From Candidatus Acidiferrum typicum (GTDB lineage: Bacteria; Acidobacteriota; Terriglobia; Acidiferrales; UBA7541), in assembly GCA_025463055.1 (NCBI GenBank), contig JAOAPV010000054.1, forward strand, positions 1-59,486: DNA of 59,486 nt. Direction: 5' to 3'. The notes beneath the pieces were generated by a model. That model made no database searches. It saw only the letters and a program-made list of their open reading frames with translations, and was not told the DNA's origin. Shown piece by piece: positions 9,621-18,319 of this stretch. How positions within the stretch are numbered: the stretch's first letter is position 1; every line of letters starts with the position of its first letter. A program made the translations under genes and the position numbers.

Positions 9621-9640
9621 GGGACAGCCATTTCTGGCTT
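9621..9640 (+). repeat. Dispersed 19-base repeat, copy 1
   Basis: GGGACAGCCATTTCTGGCT lies 9 bases after the stop of the peptidase-like gene. The same 19 bases occur in inverted orientation at 37795-37813, just after the TonB receptor gene. Both copies are intergenic and immediately 3' of genes. In this copy the palindrome is imperfect (the final TGTCC arm is replaced by TCCC). Confidence 0.6.
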
Positions 9641-9665
9641 CCCGCATATCGCTTTCACTCAGGAT

Positions 9666-12503
9666 TCACTCCCCGTCGCTAGCCGACGCATGGCTCGGCA
9701 CGGGCGCTGACACAATCGTCTGCCAATTTAAGATCGCATTCCACACGAGGCGATGGTCCCCGCGATTCATGTCCCGGTGGAACGGATTGAAGTTGAACGA
9801 CACAACGTGACCGCGCCCTGTTGGCATGTCGAGAATGGCGGGCCGTCCGAAAAGATTCTCCTCTCCCCAGGCCTGCCCGCTGATCACAAACGGAGCCTCG
9901 GCCGAGTCACCCCATTCGAGGACGATTCCAGAGCGGTCTTCAGGTCCATCAAGGCAGGTCGTGCAATAGGCCATCCGCAACCAGGCTCGTGGAGCACTGT
10001 ACAGTGGAAAGTTCTGCCGAAACACATGAGTGTGCGCCGGATATCCGTACGCAATTGGGTGCTCCGGCCGCGCGAAGGTAACGCGCACGTGCGCTCCGGG
10101 GGTAAGCGTGAGCGCTTGCTGCGCAGATGCTGCCGAAGCCGGTCCGCCTCCGGCCGTACTGCGCGGCACTCCTCCCGAAACCTTTCGCACCCCGCGCACG
10201 ATGCCGCCCTCGAGAGCAAGCATCGATCCGCTACCCAATGTAATGAGCAAGCCGCCGCTATCCACAAACGTTTGCACTTCCGCTAAGCCCGCATATCCGA
10301 TTCCGCCAGTGATGTCGTCCGACTCCGCAGGCGTACCAAAACTGGGCGTCTGCGCCGTTTTCTTGAACGGCATGGGCCCCCACCGGTTCGGCAATCCTTC
10401 AATCTGCTCCGCGAGTTCCAGATCGACGTGCCCATACAGCAGCACGTCAATGTGCTCGCGAAGCTTTCCCGCTCGAATGTCCTCGTCGCGAACATAGGAA
10501 TAAGGCACGCGCCGCTGATCCAAAATGTAGCGGACCCATCCGATTGAATCGGTGTCGGCCCACGGCACCCACACACCGATTCGCGGAACCTTAGCAGCGT
10601 GATGCGAAACCTCAGGAGCGGAAAGTGTGCTGACAAAGTCCAGGCCAAACTCTTTGGCCACAGAATGAATCGCATCCGCGAGGCCGTCCTTTGCCGGCAG
10701 AATCCATGAGCCAGCCGGAAACTCTACGTCGCCCACGTGGAACGAATGCTCGGCGATCTCCACATCGAACGAAGCGAGCCGACAGCGGGCCGCGAACAAG
10801 CTCTCCTGCCCCGTGTCTTTCAGCACGAACATCGGACCTCCGCCAGACACGTTTCCTAGCGGCCGTGGCGTTTCTTTCAGCGCCGTAAGTGCAGCGTCTC
10901 GAATAGACGCATCTCCTGTCGGAATCGCCGCAAGATGAAAATTTGCGGGAAACTCCCAAGAGACATCATCGTATGGTTCCCCTTTGTCCTTCGGAAACAC
11001 CTGCGGCGAGAGCAGATCAACAGCGTAATTGCGATAGGGCTGATCGAGCCGCACAACGTACGTGCCGGCTGGAAACTTGCCCTCTTTAAGCGTAATCGCC
11101 TGTTGTGCCCGGCCCACTTCGATGCGCTGCGCGAGCAGACGCCCCACCATGTCAGCAACGCGCTTGCGGTCCCCCTGATCTTCCGGAATCAAGTAGGCGT
11201 AGGGAGCTTCCTCCACTCCCTTGCGCCACGAGTCCCAGCTTTTCTTGTAGAAATTGCGCAGCATCTCCTTGGAATTTCGCGCTGCAAAGTCGAGCGCAGC
11301 AAGCGCGCCGGTTTCCGTGTAATTGAGGTTGTCTCGCTCCGACCAGTCAAACTCGGCAGGCGGCGGCGTCGGGCGATACCACTCCATCGACGTTTGCGAC
11401 GGCCGCAGTTTGTAATGCAATGTCTCAGCAGTCCCGTTCCCAAGAGTCTCGTAGCCGCGCCCGATGCTGTTGTGATTCATCGCCACCGAATCCAGATAAA
11501 GATGACTGAACGCCTCCCCGAAATTCCAAGTGGAGACACCCGGCATGCCAAACGCGGTCATCGTTTGCAATTCATGAAAGCTGAGCTCGAGAAATTCTGT
11601 GTAGGTGATGGGATCGATATTCGGATTGTAAGGACCTGTGCCGTTCCACGTCATCATCAGCGGCACGCCTTCGTGAATATCGTGGACCACCGTCGGATGC
11701 CACTCGTGAAACATGCGGTGAACGGCCTTGGTAGTCTCATGCACCTGCTGGTGCGCGTCGCGATTGATATCCACGAACGCATACTTTGACCAGTACGGCG
11801 GAGACATGCGCGGCAAGCTCGCCTTATCGGTCTTGCCCTTGAGGTAGCGATAGAACCACTCGACCACTTTGTCCCGGCCATCGGGATTCGAGACCGGATT
11901 GATCAGCACGACGAGCTGCTCGCGGATGCGCCGAATGTTCGGCTGCTCGGAAACTGCGAGCCGATAGGCAAGTTCGAGGACGGCTTCCACCGAGCCGGTT
12001 TCATCAGCGTGCAAGCCTGCATTGAAGTAGTAAATCGGGCGTGAAGCGGCAATCAGCGCCTCCGCAGCCACCGGTGCGGTCGCGCGAGGATCAGCTAGCG
12101 ATCCCGTAGCTACCTTGAGAGCGTCGAGGTCCTGGATGCCTCGCTCATCAGCGATAGCCACCATCAAAATTTCCCGGCCCTCTTCGCTCCGACCGATAGA
12201 AAAAACACGAACGCGAGGTGATGCCGCCGCAAGCGCGCGGCAATAAGCATGCGCTTTCGCAGTAGCAACAAATTCACCGGCCGCGCCAGGGATGCGCCCA
12301 AAAAACGCAAGTGGCGAAGGAACTCCCTTGGATTGCGGCAGATAAGAAACCCAAGGCGAAAGAAAACGCGGATCGCCGGTCGCCTTCGCGATAGCTTCCA
12401 CCGAACCGGGTTCAGGAGTATCAGGAGCAGCCGAATCGCCAGAGAACGCCGCCGACCCAATTGCACCGAGCAAAGCCGCGAACCCCACCAGCCATCGAAC
12501 CAT
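9666..12503 (-). CDS. Secreted M14-family zinc carboxypeptidase
   Basis: 945 residues with an N-terminal signal peptide (cleavage near residue 20). The peptidase M14 domain occupies roughly residues 45-400. The HxxE zinc motif is HADE (H165, E168), followed by NPVSNPDGRD and an Asn-Arg pair at 247-248 typical of substrate carboxylate binding; HDIHEG at 274-279 offers the third zinc ligand. The remaining about 500 residues include a glutamine-amidotransferase-like beta/alpha region of the sort found in long bacterial M14 proteins. The start is supported by AGGGAG about 8 bases before the ATG. It probably degrades extracytoplasmic peptides. It converges on the preceding + strand gene and seems to be a single-gene unit. 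Confidence 0.85.
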   Translation of the reverse strand: MVRWLVGFAALLGAIGSAAFSGDSAAPDTPEPGSVEAIAKATGDPRFLSPWVSYLPQSKGVPSPLAFFGRIPGAAGEFVATAKAHAYCRALAAASPRVRVFSIGRSEEGREILMVAIADERGIQDLDALKVATGSLADPRATAPVAAEALIAASRPIYYFNAGLHADETGSVEAVLELAYRLAVSEQPNIRRIREQLVVLINPVSNPDGRDKVVEWFYRYLKGKTDKASLPRMSPPYWSKYAFVDINRDAHQQVHETTKAVHRMFHEWHPTVVHDIHEGVPLMMTWNGTGPYNPNIDPITYTEFLELSFHELQTMTAFGMPGVSTWNFGEAFSHLYLDSVAMNHNSIGRGYETLGNGTAETLHYKLRPSQTSMEWYRPTPPPAEFDWSERDNLNYTETGALAALDFAARNSKEMLRNFYKKSWDSWRKGVEEAPYAYLIPEDQGDRKRVADMVGRLLAQRIEVGRAQQAITLKEGKFPAGTYVVRLDQPYRNYAVDLLSPQVFPKDKGEPYDDVSWEFPANFHLAAIPTGDASIRDAALTALKETPRPLGNVSGGGPMFVLKDTGQESLFAARCRLASFDVEIAEHSFHVGDVEFPAGSWILPAKDGLADAIHSVAKEFGLDFVSTLSAPEVSHHAAKVPRIGVWVPWADTDSIGWVRYILDQRRVPYSYVRDEDIRAGKLREHIDVLLYGHVDLELAEQIEGLPNRWGPMPFKKTAQTPSFGTPAESDDITGGIGYAGLAEVQTFVDSGGLLITLGSGSMLALEGGIVRGVRKVSGGVPRSTAGGGPASAASAQQALTLTPGAHVRVTFARPEHPIAYGYPAHTHVFRQNFPLYSAPRAWLRMAYCTTCLDGPEDRSGIVLEWGDSAEAPFVISGQAWGEENLFGRPAILDMPTGRGHVVSFNFNPFHRDMNRGDHRLVWNAILNWQTIVSAPVPSHASASDGE

Positions 12504-12625
12504 CCCTCGCTCCCTTTAGGCAAATTGGATTTTCGAGCGAGCGGAGTCTACCACGAGCACTAGATCGGCCGCAGAAGAGCGAGCGTCAGCATATCGTGCT
12601 GGGCATGGTCATCGATCACTATGGG

Positions 12626-14755
12626 TCAGATTTCTTTATTCAGGGTCATCGTCAGGGATTCAATGTTGCGCGACAGAGCAAGAAAGGTCTGCACTTCAGC
12701 TGTGAGCAATTTTTGCGGTCCTTCCGAACAGCAACTCCGGATCGTTTGTTCCAGACGCTCGAACGAATGTTCCAGGTTATCTTTTCTCTGCGATACTTTT
12801 CCCGCCATCCTGTCCGCCATGCCGTCCAGCACCTTGGCCAGTTCCTCGTCGAACTCCTGTTGGGCCAGTTCTACGGGTTCCGGTAAATCAAAGCCTGAGA
12901 GACGCAAGCGATACTTCAGCAATGCAACTCGTATCAGGAAAAGCGTGCGTAGTTGCGGTTGCCACCGCCGGATGCGGTCGCGCAAAGCAAGATCCTGCTG
13001 GCGCGAAGGACCGAATTCGAAAAGAACGCCGTCGGCAAGAGCTCTCACCTGGTCGAAATATGTGTTGATCGTTTCGCGAAGAGAATAGGCGCGCTGGATT
13101 GCAACCCTTTTCTCTGCTGTAAGCGGTTCCCTTTCAAGTTGAGCCAGCGATCGCAGGCCGGAAACGAATGTCTCCTTCATCTCCACCGCAGCACGAGACC
13201 CCCATAGGTGATCAAAGACGAGCCACATCATGAACAGCCCCAGCAAGATGCCGAGGACGCGGTCCCTTGCAATGGAGAGCGATGTCTGTGCCGCGAAGTC
13301 CTGCAGGTTGATGAGGTAGAAGGCCAGCGCAGCCTGCAATCCGAAGTATGACAACCGAGGGCTGGAGGTCATGAACCAGGAAGAGAAAACCGTGACGAGT
13401 ATAAAAAGAATGGTGAATCCAGTAATCGAATCGAGGTAGGGCAGAATGAACACCTGCGAGCCCATCCCGATAAGAAAGCCACCAATCAGGGCGCCCGCGA
13501 TACGCAGGATCCCTTTCTGTCGAGATGAACCGATCGTGGAAAGCCCTGTCAGCAGGCACGTGGTCACTGCCGTACTGATGCCCGGCCAGGCGATGGCATT
13601 GTAGATGATGTAACAGAGGCTCGCCGCAAGGCAGCCTTTCAGCGCGAATTTAAGGTGTTCGGGATTGGTGAGCGCGTCTGGGACGACAAACTTCGATCGC
13701 GGTACGTCGTCTGAAGGCGGCAGGTACTCATCCATTGTTTTAGAACCCGCGACTACCTGGGAGATGAGCGTAACAATTTTCTCCATCTCGAGCAGCAATG
13801 GAATACCGCGCCAAGGTTGGTCATTGGAATTGAACTGAATCGAGACTGGAATTCTCCGATTCATTAGATCGGTGCGAATGCTCGCGATGGTAGCTGCCAG
13901 GTTCCGCAATTGCCTCTGATCAGTGCTAGAAGGCTCGAAGCGGAACTGCGTCAGGGTTGCAGCAACGTCCACCAGCCCACCGACAAGCGCTACAACACCA
14001 CTCATCTGTGCGCGGTAATGCGGCGAGTAGTCTGAGCGGCGCAGGATGCGCCGCAATCTTGATGTTCCGAGCATGCCCAGCCTGGTGATTTTCTTTTCAG
14101 TCGCATGATCTACGGGGCGGTCCTCGATGTAGCAAGCCAGCAAACTCTCGACCGTGGCTAGACGTTCCGCAATGGGCAGAACGATATCGTCTCCAGGCTT
14201 CATGCGCGCAAACGCCAGTTCTACCGCCGCAGTGACCACGACTCCGATCGATGACACCAACACAACCCGAAGGGTATCTTCCACATTGGTTTCAGCTGAT
14301 ACATGGCGATCCCACAAGGGGACTCCGAGGGCGATCATGAAGGAGAAAATAGCAGCCGCACTGTAATTGGTCATCGTGCTAAACGCATAGAAGGCGGCGA
14401 AGAACGAAACGATGATCCATAAAAAATGCAGCACGGGAAAGCTGATCACAAACCGTGCCGAGATCAGAATATAGGCCGCGGCAACGCCGGTAACGAGAAG
14501 CATTGTTCCGGCTGATTGCAGAGTGGCTCGAAGATTTTCGCGAGAAATCATAAGTGCATAAACCGCGCCTTGGAACGCACGGGGAATACGAAAGGTCATG
14601 CAGATGATCATGACGAGGGTCGCTGCAATGACCATTCGCGCGACTGTTCCGGCGCGGCCCGGGTACGGAGCGAGTTCCTCCTTTAGAAACTCCCAGAACC
14701 AGGTCAACGGTAGGGGTGACTCGCTAACATTTTGTGCAAGAGTGGCCATCTTCAA
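12626..14755 (-). CDS. FUSC-family inner-membrane transporter (MdtO/AaeB-like)
   Basis: 709 residues. Two clusters of hydrophobic helices (about 45-190 and about 370-520) separated by and followed by soluble helical regions match the FUSC/aromatic-acid-exporter family, which pumps fusaric acid, hydroxybenzoates or similar compounds. It is the last gene of a four-gene unit. Its ATG overlaps the end of the HlyD-like gene by four bases, and gene order (outer-membrane factor, YtcA-like, HlyD-like, FUSC) matches ytcA-mdtNOP components of enterobacteria. The start is fixed by this overlap. Substrate is not predictable from sequence alone. Confidence 0.88.
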   Translation of the reverse strand: MKMATLAQNVSESPLPLTWFWEFLKEELAPYPGRAGTVARMVIAATLVMIICMTFRIPRAFQGAVYALMISRENLRATLQSAGTMLLVTGVAAAYILISARFVISFPVLHFLWIIVSFFAAFYAFSTMTNYSAAAIFSFMIALGVPLWDRHVSAETNVEDTLRVVLVSSIGVVVTAAVELAFARMKPGDDIVLPIAERLATVESLLACYIEDRPVDHATEKKITRLGMLGTSRLRRILRRSDYSPHYRAQMSGVVALVGGLVDVAATLTQFRFEPSSTDQRQLRNLAATIASIRTDLMNRRIPVSIQFNSNDQPWRGIPLLLEMEKIVTLISQVVAGSKTMDEYLPPSDDVPRSKFVVPDALTNPEHLKFALKGCLAASLCYIIYNAIAWPGISTAVTTCLLTGLSTIGSSRQKGILRIAGALIGGFLIGMGSQVFILPYLDSITGFTILFILVTVFSSWFMTSSPRLSYFGLQAALAFYLINLQDFAAQTSLSIARDRVLGILLGLFMMWLVFDHLWGSRAAVEMKETFVSGLRSLAQLEREPLTAEKRVAIQRAYSLRETINTYFDQVRALADGVLFEFGPSRQQDLALRDRIRRWQPQLRTLFLIRVALLKYRLRLSGFDLPEPVELAQQEFDEELAKVLDGMADRMAGKVSQRKDNLEHSFERLEQTIRSCCSEGPQKLLTAEVQTFLALSRNIESLTMTLNKEI

Positions 14756-15966
14756 CGTCCGCGAATGATCACAACGGCTGACTCGCCAATTCGAAACAGA
14801 TCTGGCGGGGGATCCTTAACACGGACGCGGACCGGGTATCGCGATGCCAGATGGACCCAGCTCAGCGTCCGCTGTGCGTCGGGCAGACCGGGAGTTAAAG
14901 TGCCAAAAACGTCGGCATCAGGCGTTACGCCAAAGCCGACGCTGTCCACTATTCCGGAGAAGCGCACTTCGGGTTTCGACAGCACATAGACATCAGCACG
15001 CATCCCCGGCGCGATGTGTCGAAGGGTGCCTTCACGGAAATTACCGATCGCCCACCACGTGCGCGCGTCGATCAGTATGAAAACCTGTTGGCCTATATGC
15101 GCGTACGCGCCTTCCGAAATAGTGAGATTCGTGACCCGAGCATCAAATGGTGCATAGACCTTGCAGTTGTTGAGGTTGTATTGTGCCGTCTGGACCGCCG
15201 ACGTTCTGGCCCCACGCTGGTTAGCTAGCGGTTCAAGCGTAGTTACGGCATGCACGGATTGTTCGTGTTGTGCTTTGCTCTGATCCAGGGCTGCCTTGGA
15301 GCGTTCGTATTGCGCCAAGGCCGACTTTAACCCTGCCTGCGAAAGCTGCAGTTGTGAGGACGCCTGCTTGAGGGCTTCCGCCTGAGCGATTTCCAACGTT
15401 CTCGCTCTATCCACCTGATCCGGCGTTACGAACTGTTTTGTCAGCAGTGGCTCAATGCGATGCAGATTATTATTCGAATAGGTCCACTCCGCCTTGGCTC
15501 TGTTCACGCCCTGCTCTGCGTTCGCCACGTCAGCACGCGCCTGATCGACAGCAGCTGCCCATCGGACCACGTCAGCTTGCGAGCCCTGGATATTAGCTTG
15601 CGAAACGGAAACGCCGCTTACCAGTGCCGCAATCCTCCGCCGCTTGTCTCCTATTAGCCCTTCGAGTGCAGCCTGCTGGGAAAGGGCGTTTTCGAGAGCG
15701 TATTGATACGGCCGGTCGTCGATCTCAAACAGTAGTTCGCCCTGCTTCACAAACTGATTGTCGCGGACGTTCAAGCGAACGATCGGCCCTTCCACCTGCG
15801 GCGCGATTCCAATGAAATTGGCCGTTACTTCCGCGTCGTCCGTGCGTGGCTGCCGATTCGCTTCGAAAAGCACAACGAGACCCAGAACAACAGCTCCCGA
15901 GATGATGGCGATGCGCAGCTTGCGAATCGTTTTGGGGCGGGAGTCTTGTGAGAATTCCAGTTTCAT
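14752..15966 (-). CDS. HlyD-family periplasmic adaptor (MdtN/EmrA/AaeA-like)
   Basis: 404 residues: a short cytoplasmic N-terminus, one transmembrane segment (about 20-40), a biotinyl-lipoyl-like half, a long alpha-helical hairpin rich in Ala, Gln and Glu (about 90-230), the second lipoyl half and a beta-barrel domain. This is the membrane-fusion layout of EmrA/AaeA/MdtN, bridging the FUSC pump to the outer-membrane channel. It starts 9 bases after the YtcA-like gene and overlaps the FUSC gene by four bases. It has no lipobox, so it is anchored by its helix. Confidence 0.9.
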   Translation of the reverse strand: MKLEFSQDSRPKTIRKLRIAIISGAVVLGLVVLFEANRQPRTDDAEVTANFIGIAPQVEGPIVRLNVRDNQFVKQGELLFEIDDRPYQYALENALSQQAALEGLIGDKRRRIAALVSGVSVSQANIQGSQADVVRWAAAVDQARADVANAEQGVNRAKAEWTYSNNNLHRIEPLLTKQFVTPDQVDRARTLEIAQAEALKQASSQLQLSQAGLKSALAQYERSKAALDQSKAQHEQSVHAVTTLEPLANQRGARTSAVQTAQYNLNNCKVYAPFDARVTNLTISEGAYAHIGQQVFILIDARTWWAIGNFREGTLRHIAPGMRADVYVLSKPEVRFSGIVDSVGFGVTPDADVFGTLTPGLPDAQRTLSWVHLASRYPVRVRVKDPPPDLFRIGESAVVIIRGR

Positions 15967-15975
15967 AGGGCCTCC

Positions 15976-16251
15976 TCAGTGAAAAAAAAGGAGCCAAAGT
16001 CCGAACGTGAACATGGCCGCCAGGCAGGGATACATAACTATTGGAGGAGAGAGCGCTTCTTCCAGGTGAACCGCCAACAGTAGAAAACGAGCTCCCGTGC
16101 TCAGCAGGATTCCCAGGGTCAAACAAAGGAGCCAAGCCGGGAAAAAAGATCCCAGCACGTCGATCGATGGCGCGTGCTGACAACCTGCAAGCGGAAGCAT
16201 GCCAACCAGAAGTAGCACTCCCGCAGCTACACGATTTGCCAACTGTCTCAT
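15976..16251 (-). CDS. Small YtcA-like membrane lipoprotein
   Basis: 91 residues with an N-terminal hydrophobic stretch ending in a lipobox-like LAGC (Cys about 24), then two transmembrane helices (about 35-58 and 70-90). This size, lipobox and topology, and the position directly before the HlyD-like gene of an MdtNOP-type system, match the YtcA family. Its role in efflux is not established. The ATG overlaps the stop of the upstream outer-membrane-factor gene by four bases (ATGA). Confidence 0.75.
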   Translation of the reverse strand: MRQLANRVAAGVLLLVGMLPLAGCQHAPSIDVLGSFFPAWLLCLTLGILLSTGARFLLLAVHLEEALSPPIVMYPCLAAMFTFGLWLLFFH

Positions 16252-17690
16252 GGGTGGTCCTTGGAGCCGCCGATCCGCATCAGGTCACCCGTTCGAAAAG
16301 CCAGATCGGCCAATGTGTCGAGAACCGCCGTGCGTGCCGCAACATCAGCAGTTCGGGCCTGTGCCAGCGCTCGCTGCGCCGCCGTAACATCGAGCAAACT
16401 GCGCACGCCGTAACCGTACGCTTCGACAGCCGCGGCGTAGGACTGGCTGGCGGCTTCGAGAAGTGCGGCGGCCGCTTGCCGCTGCTGCAAAGTTGTCTTT
16501 ACGTTCGAATAGCTTCGCCATACCTCATCGGCAATCTGATCCACAGTGACTTCGGCCTTGGCCGCAGCCGCATTGCGGCCTGCTTCGGCCCTCAGCAGAT
16601 TGTTCTTTCGAGCTCCTCCGTCAAAAATGGTCCAATCGATTCGCACGGCTGCCGCGCCCGTCAGTCCCGTCATCCGAGTTGCCGGAAGTTGTTGCTGCCA
16701 TCCATATTGAAACGGTACACCCACCGTCGTCTCGAACTTTACCGACGGGTAGTAAGCCGCGCGCGCCTCTCGAACCGTTCCCTCTGCGGCCTTGACCCCC
16801 TCTAGCTGTTGCAGCAGGTCGGGGCGTTGCTCCAATGCGCGATCCAGTAACTGCTGGATGGAGTCGTCGTGCATCTCCGGAGCCGGCAGTTCGTCGAGTG
16901 GCTGCACTCCGATGCGGACGGTCGGCGCAATCCCAAGCGTCGTCGCCAGGTCACCACGCGCGATTTCCTCGAACCCACGCGCCGACTGCAGATCGTATTC
17001 CGCCTGTGCTGCCGCGCTCCGCGCCTCAAGAACATCTGGAAGAGTGGCAAGGCCATGTTCCAACCTGTTTTCCGCTGCTTCCTGGACGGTTTTCGCGTTC
17101 AGCAAGCTGGCTTCGGCCGCGTCGACTTGCCCGACGGCGTTCAGCAGCCGATAGTAAGTGTCCGCGACTTGGAAGATGATCCTTCGGTGCGTGTCATTGA
17201 AGGCAAAATTGGCCGCAGCGAGGTCCGCGCGGGCAGTTGCGATGCGACCCGCGCGCGCGCCAAAGTCGAACATGGTGTAATCCAGCTGCGACGCCGGTCC
17301 AAACGCTGCGACCGTCTGACGCACAAAACTGCTGCCGAACAACACGTCAGCGCGGTCCACTTGCGAGAGCGCAACGGCGGCTAGGGCCGGATACAATTCG
17401 CTCTGCGCGATGTGCAACGCGGCCCCTCGGGCCTTAGCGCCTTCCCACGCCACGCGTGTCTCTGGATTGTTGCGCTCCGCGAAATCCACCAGTCCCGCTA
17501 ACGAATACACCTTCGTGGGATCGACCGCGAGTCGCGAAACTCGCAAAGCCCTCGCCTCCTCCCGCACTTCGCGTTCGGCGGGGAAATGCCAGGAACGGTC
17601 TGGTGAAGGAGGTACATTCTGACCCGCGGCCATTTTGCAAATCGCCGCGGTTACTACTAAAAGGACAAACCATCGCCACGTCGTGTTCAT
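16248..17690 (-). CDS. TolC-like outer-membrane efflux channel (MdtP-like)
   Basis: About 480 residues with a signal peptide (cleavage near residue 23) and two OEP-type repeats made of long Ala/Glu-rich helices, the organisation of TolC-family proteins. It supplies the outer-membrane exit duct for the adaptor and FUSC pump encoded downstream. ATG at 17690 is chosen over GTG at 17693 because it overlaps the stop of an upstream open frame as TGATG. No N-terminal lipid-attachment Cys is seen. It is the first complete gene of the efflux operon. Confidence 0.9.
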   Translation of the reverse strand: MNTTWRWFVLLVVTAAICKMAAGQNVPPSPDRSWHFPAEREVREEARALRVSRLAVDPTKVYSLAGLVDFAERNNPETRVAWEGAKARGAALHIAQSELYPALAAVALSQVDRADVLFGSSFVRQTVAAFGPASQLDYTMFDFGARAGRIATARADLAAANFAFNDTHRRIIFQVADTYYRLLNAVGQVDAAEASLLNAKTVQEAAENRLEHGLATLPDVLEARSAAAQAEYDLQSARGFEEIARGDLATTLGIAPTVRIGVQPLDELPAPEMHDDSIQQLLDRALEQRPDLLQQLEGVKAAEGTVREARAAYYPSVKFETTVGVPFQYGWQQQLPATRMTGLTGAAAVRIDWTIFDGGARKNNLLRAEAGRNAAAAKAEVTVDQIADEVWRSYSNVKTTLQQRQAAAALLEAASQSYAAAVEAYGYGVRSLLDVTAAQRALAQARTADVAARTAVLDTLADLAFRTGDLMRIGGSKDHP

Positions 17691-17815
17691 CACAGCGGTT
17701 TCTCGTTTCGATCAGCCTTGTCACCATTGAGGACGCGATCCACCATGGCACGGAACTTGCCAAGTAGTTTGTCGGATCGAGCAGCTTTTCGCGCAATATC
17801 GAAGAGCAGCAAAAA
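17690..17815 (-). pseudogene. Possible remnant of a gene upstream of the efflux operon
   Basis: A 41-codon open frame runs into a TGA that overlaps the ATG of the outer-membrane-factor gene (TGATG), the typical geometry of coupled operon genes. The peptide (Lys/Arg-rich helical, containing KFRAMVDRVLNG) resembles the C-terminal helix of a regulator such as TetR, but it is closed upstream by TAA and has no good start. It may be the tail of a decayed regulator gene or chance. Low confidence. Confidence 0.25.
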
Positions 17816-18319
17816 TTAAAGACCGTTTCAGCCGATCATGCAATCGGATTCTCCCCGGATAATCGGATGACCATGGCCGAGTCAAGGCTAGACACAAACA
17901 GCCGGGTGCCGCATCCTTGTGTTTTTAAGGCTGTGGGGTTTGACTTTTCTAGGTTGACGCCTGCGGCGGTGGCGAGTTAAGGGATCGAATTGAACAGCCA
18001 ACGCGGGACTTGGCTCCGGAAATTCTTCTTTCCGTTCAGTGCGCTGGTCCTGATCTTAAGCCCGCTGTCTCACCAGCGTACATAGCGGTGTTCGTCTCAT
18101 ACCAGGGTCATAATTCATTTGACTTACTATTACTATTAAACTATCATGAGTGCCGCGAGGTGATTGGATCCAAGGGGAGATCAGCGCAAGCTACTGCTCC
18201 AACTTCTTTAGAATCAACACTTGCAAAAGTGTATCAAAACAAAGGACTTTAACTACCTCTATAATCAACACTTACGAAAAATAGGGGGAGGGGGGTAGGT
18301 TCGACTTAGCCAATCGTTA
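17816..18319 (+). other. Intergenic region, partly AT-rich, no gene seen
   Basis: About 500 bases between the efflux operon and the porin gene. The right half is distinctly AT-richer than the surroundings. It contains AATCAACACTT twice (18212-18222 and 18263-18273), a 6-bp hairpin ACACTT-gcaa-AAGTGT (18217-18232) and a G-tract ATAGGGGGAGGGGGG at 18281-18295. A frame of 80 codons at 18010 lacks any family resemblance or ribosome binding site and is not called. Promoters for the two flanking minus-strand units should lie in and near this gap, but none can be defined. Confidence 0.4.

Noticed and set aside
10935-11789. 284-codon open frame on the plus strand
   Set aside because: Antisense to the M14 carboxypeptidase gene, without family features.
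18010-18252. 80-codon open frame in the gap before the porin gene
   Set aside because: No ribosome binding site and no recognisable sequence; placed in an AT-rich gap.
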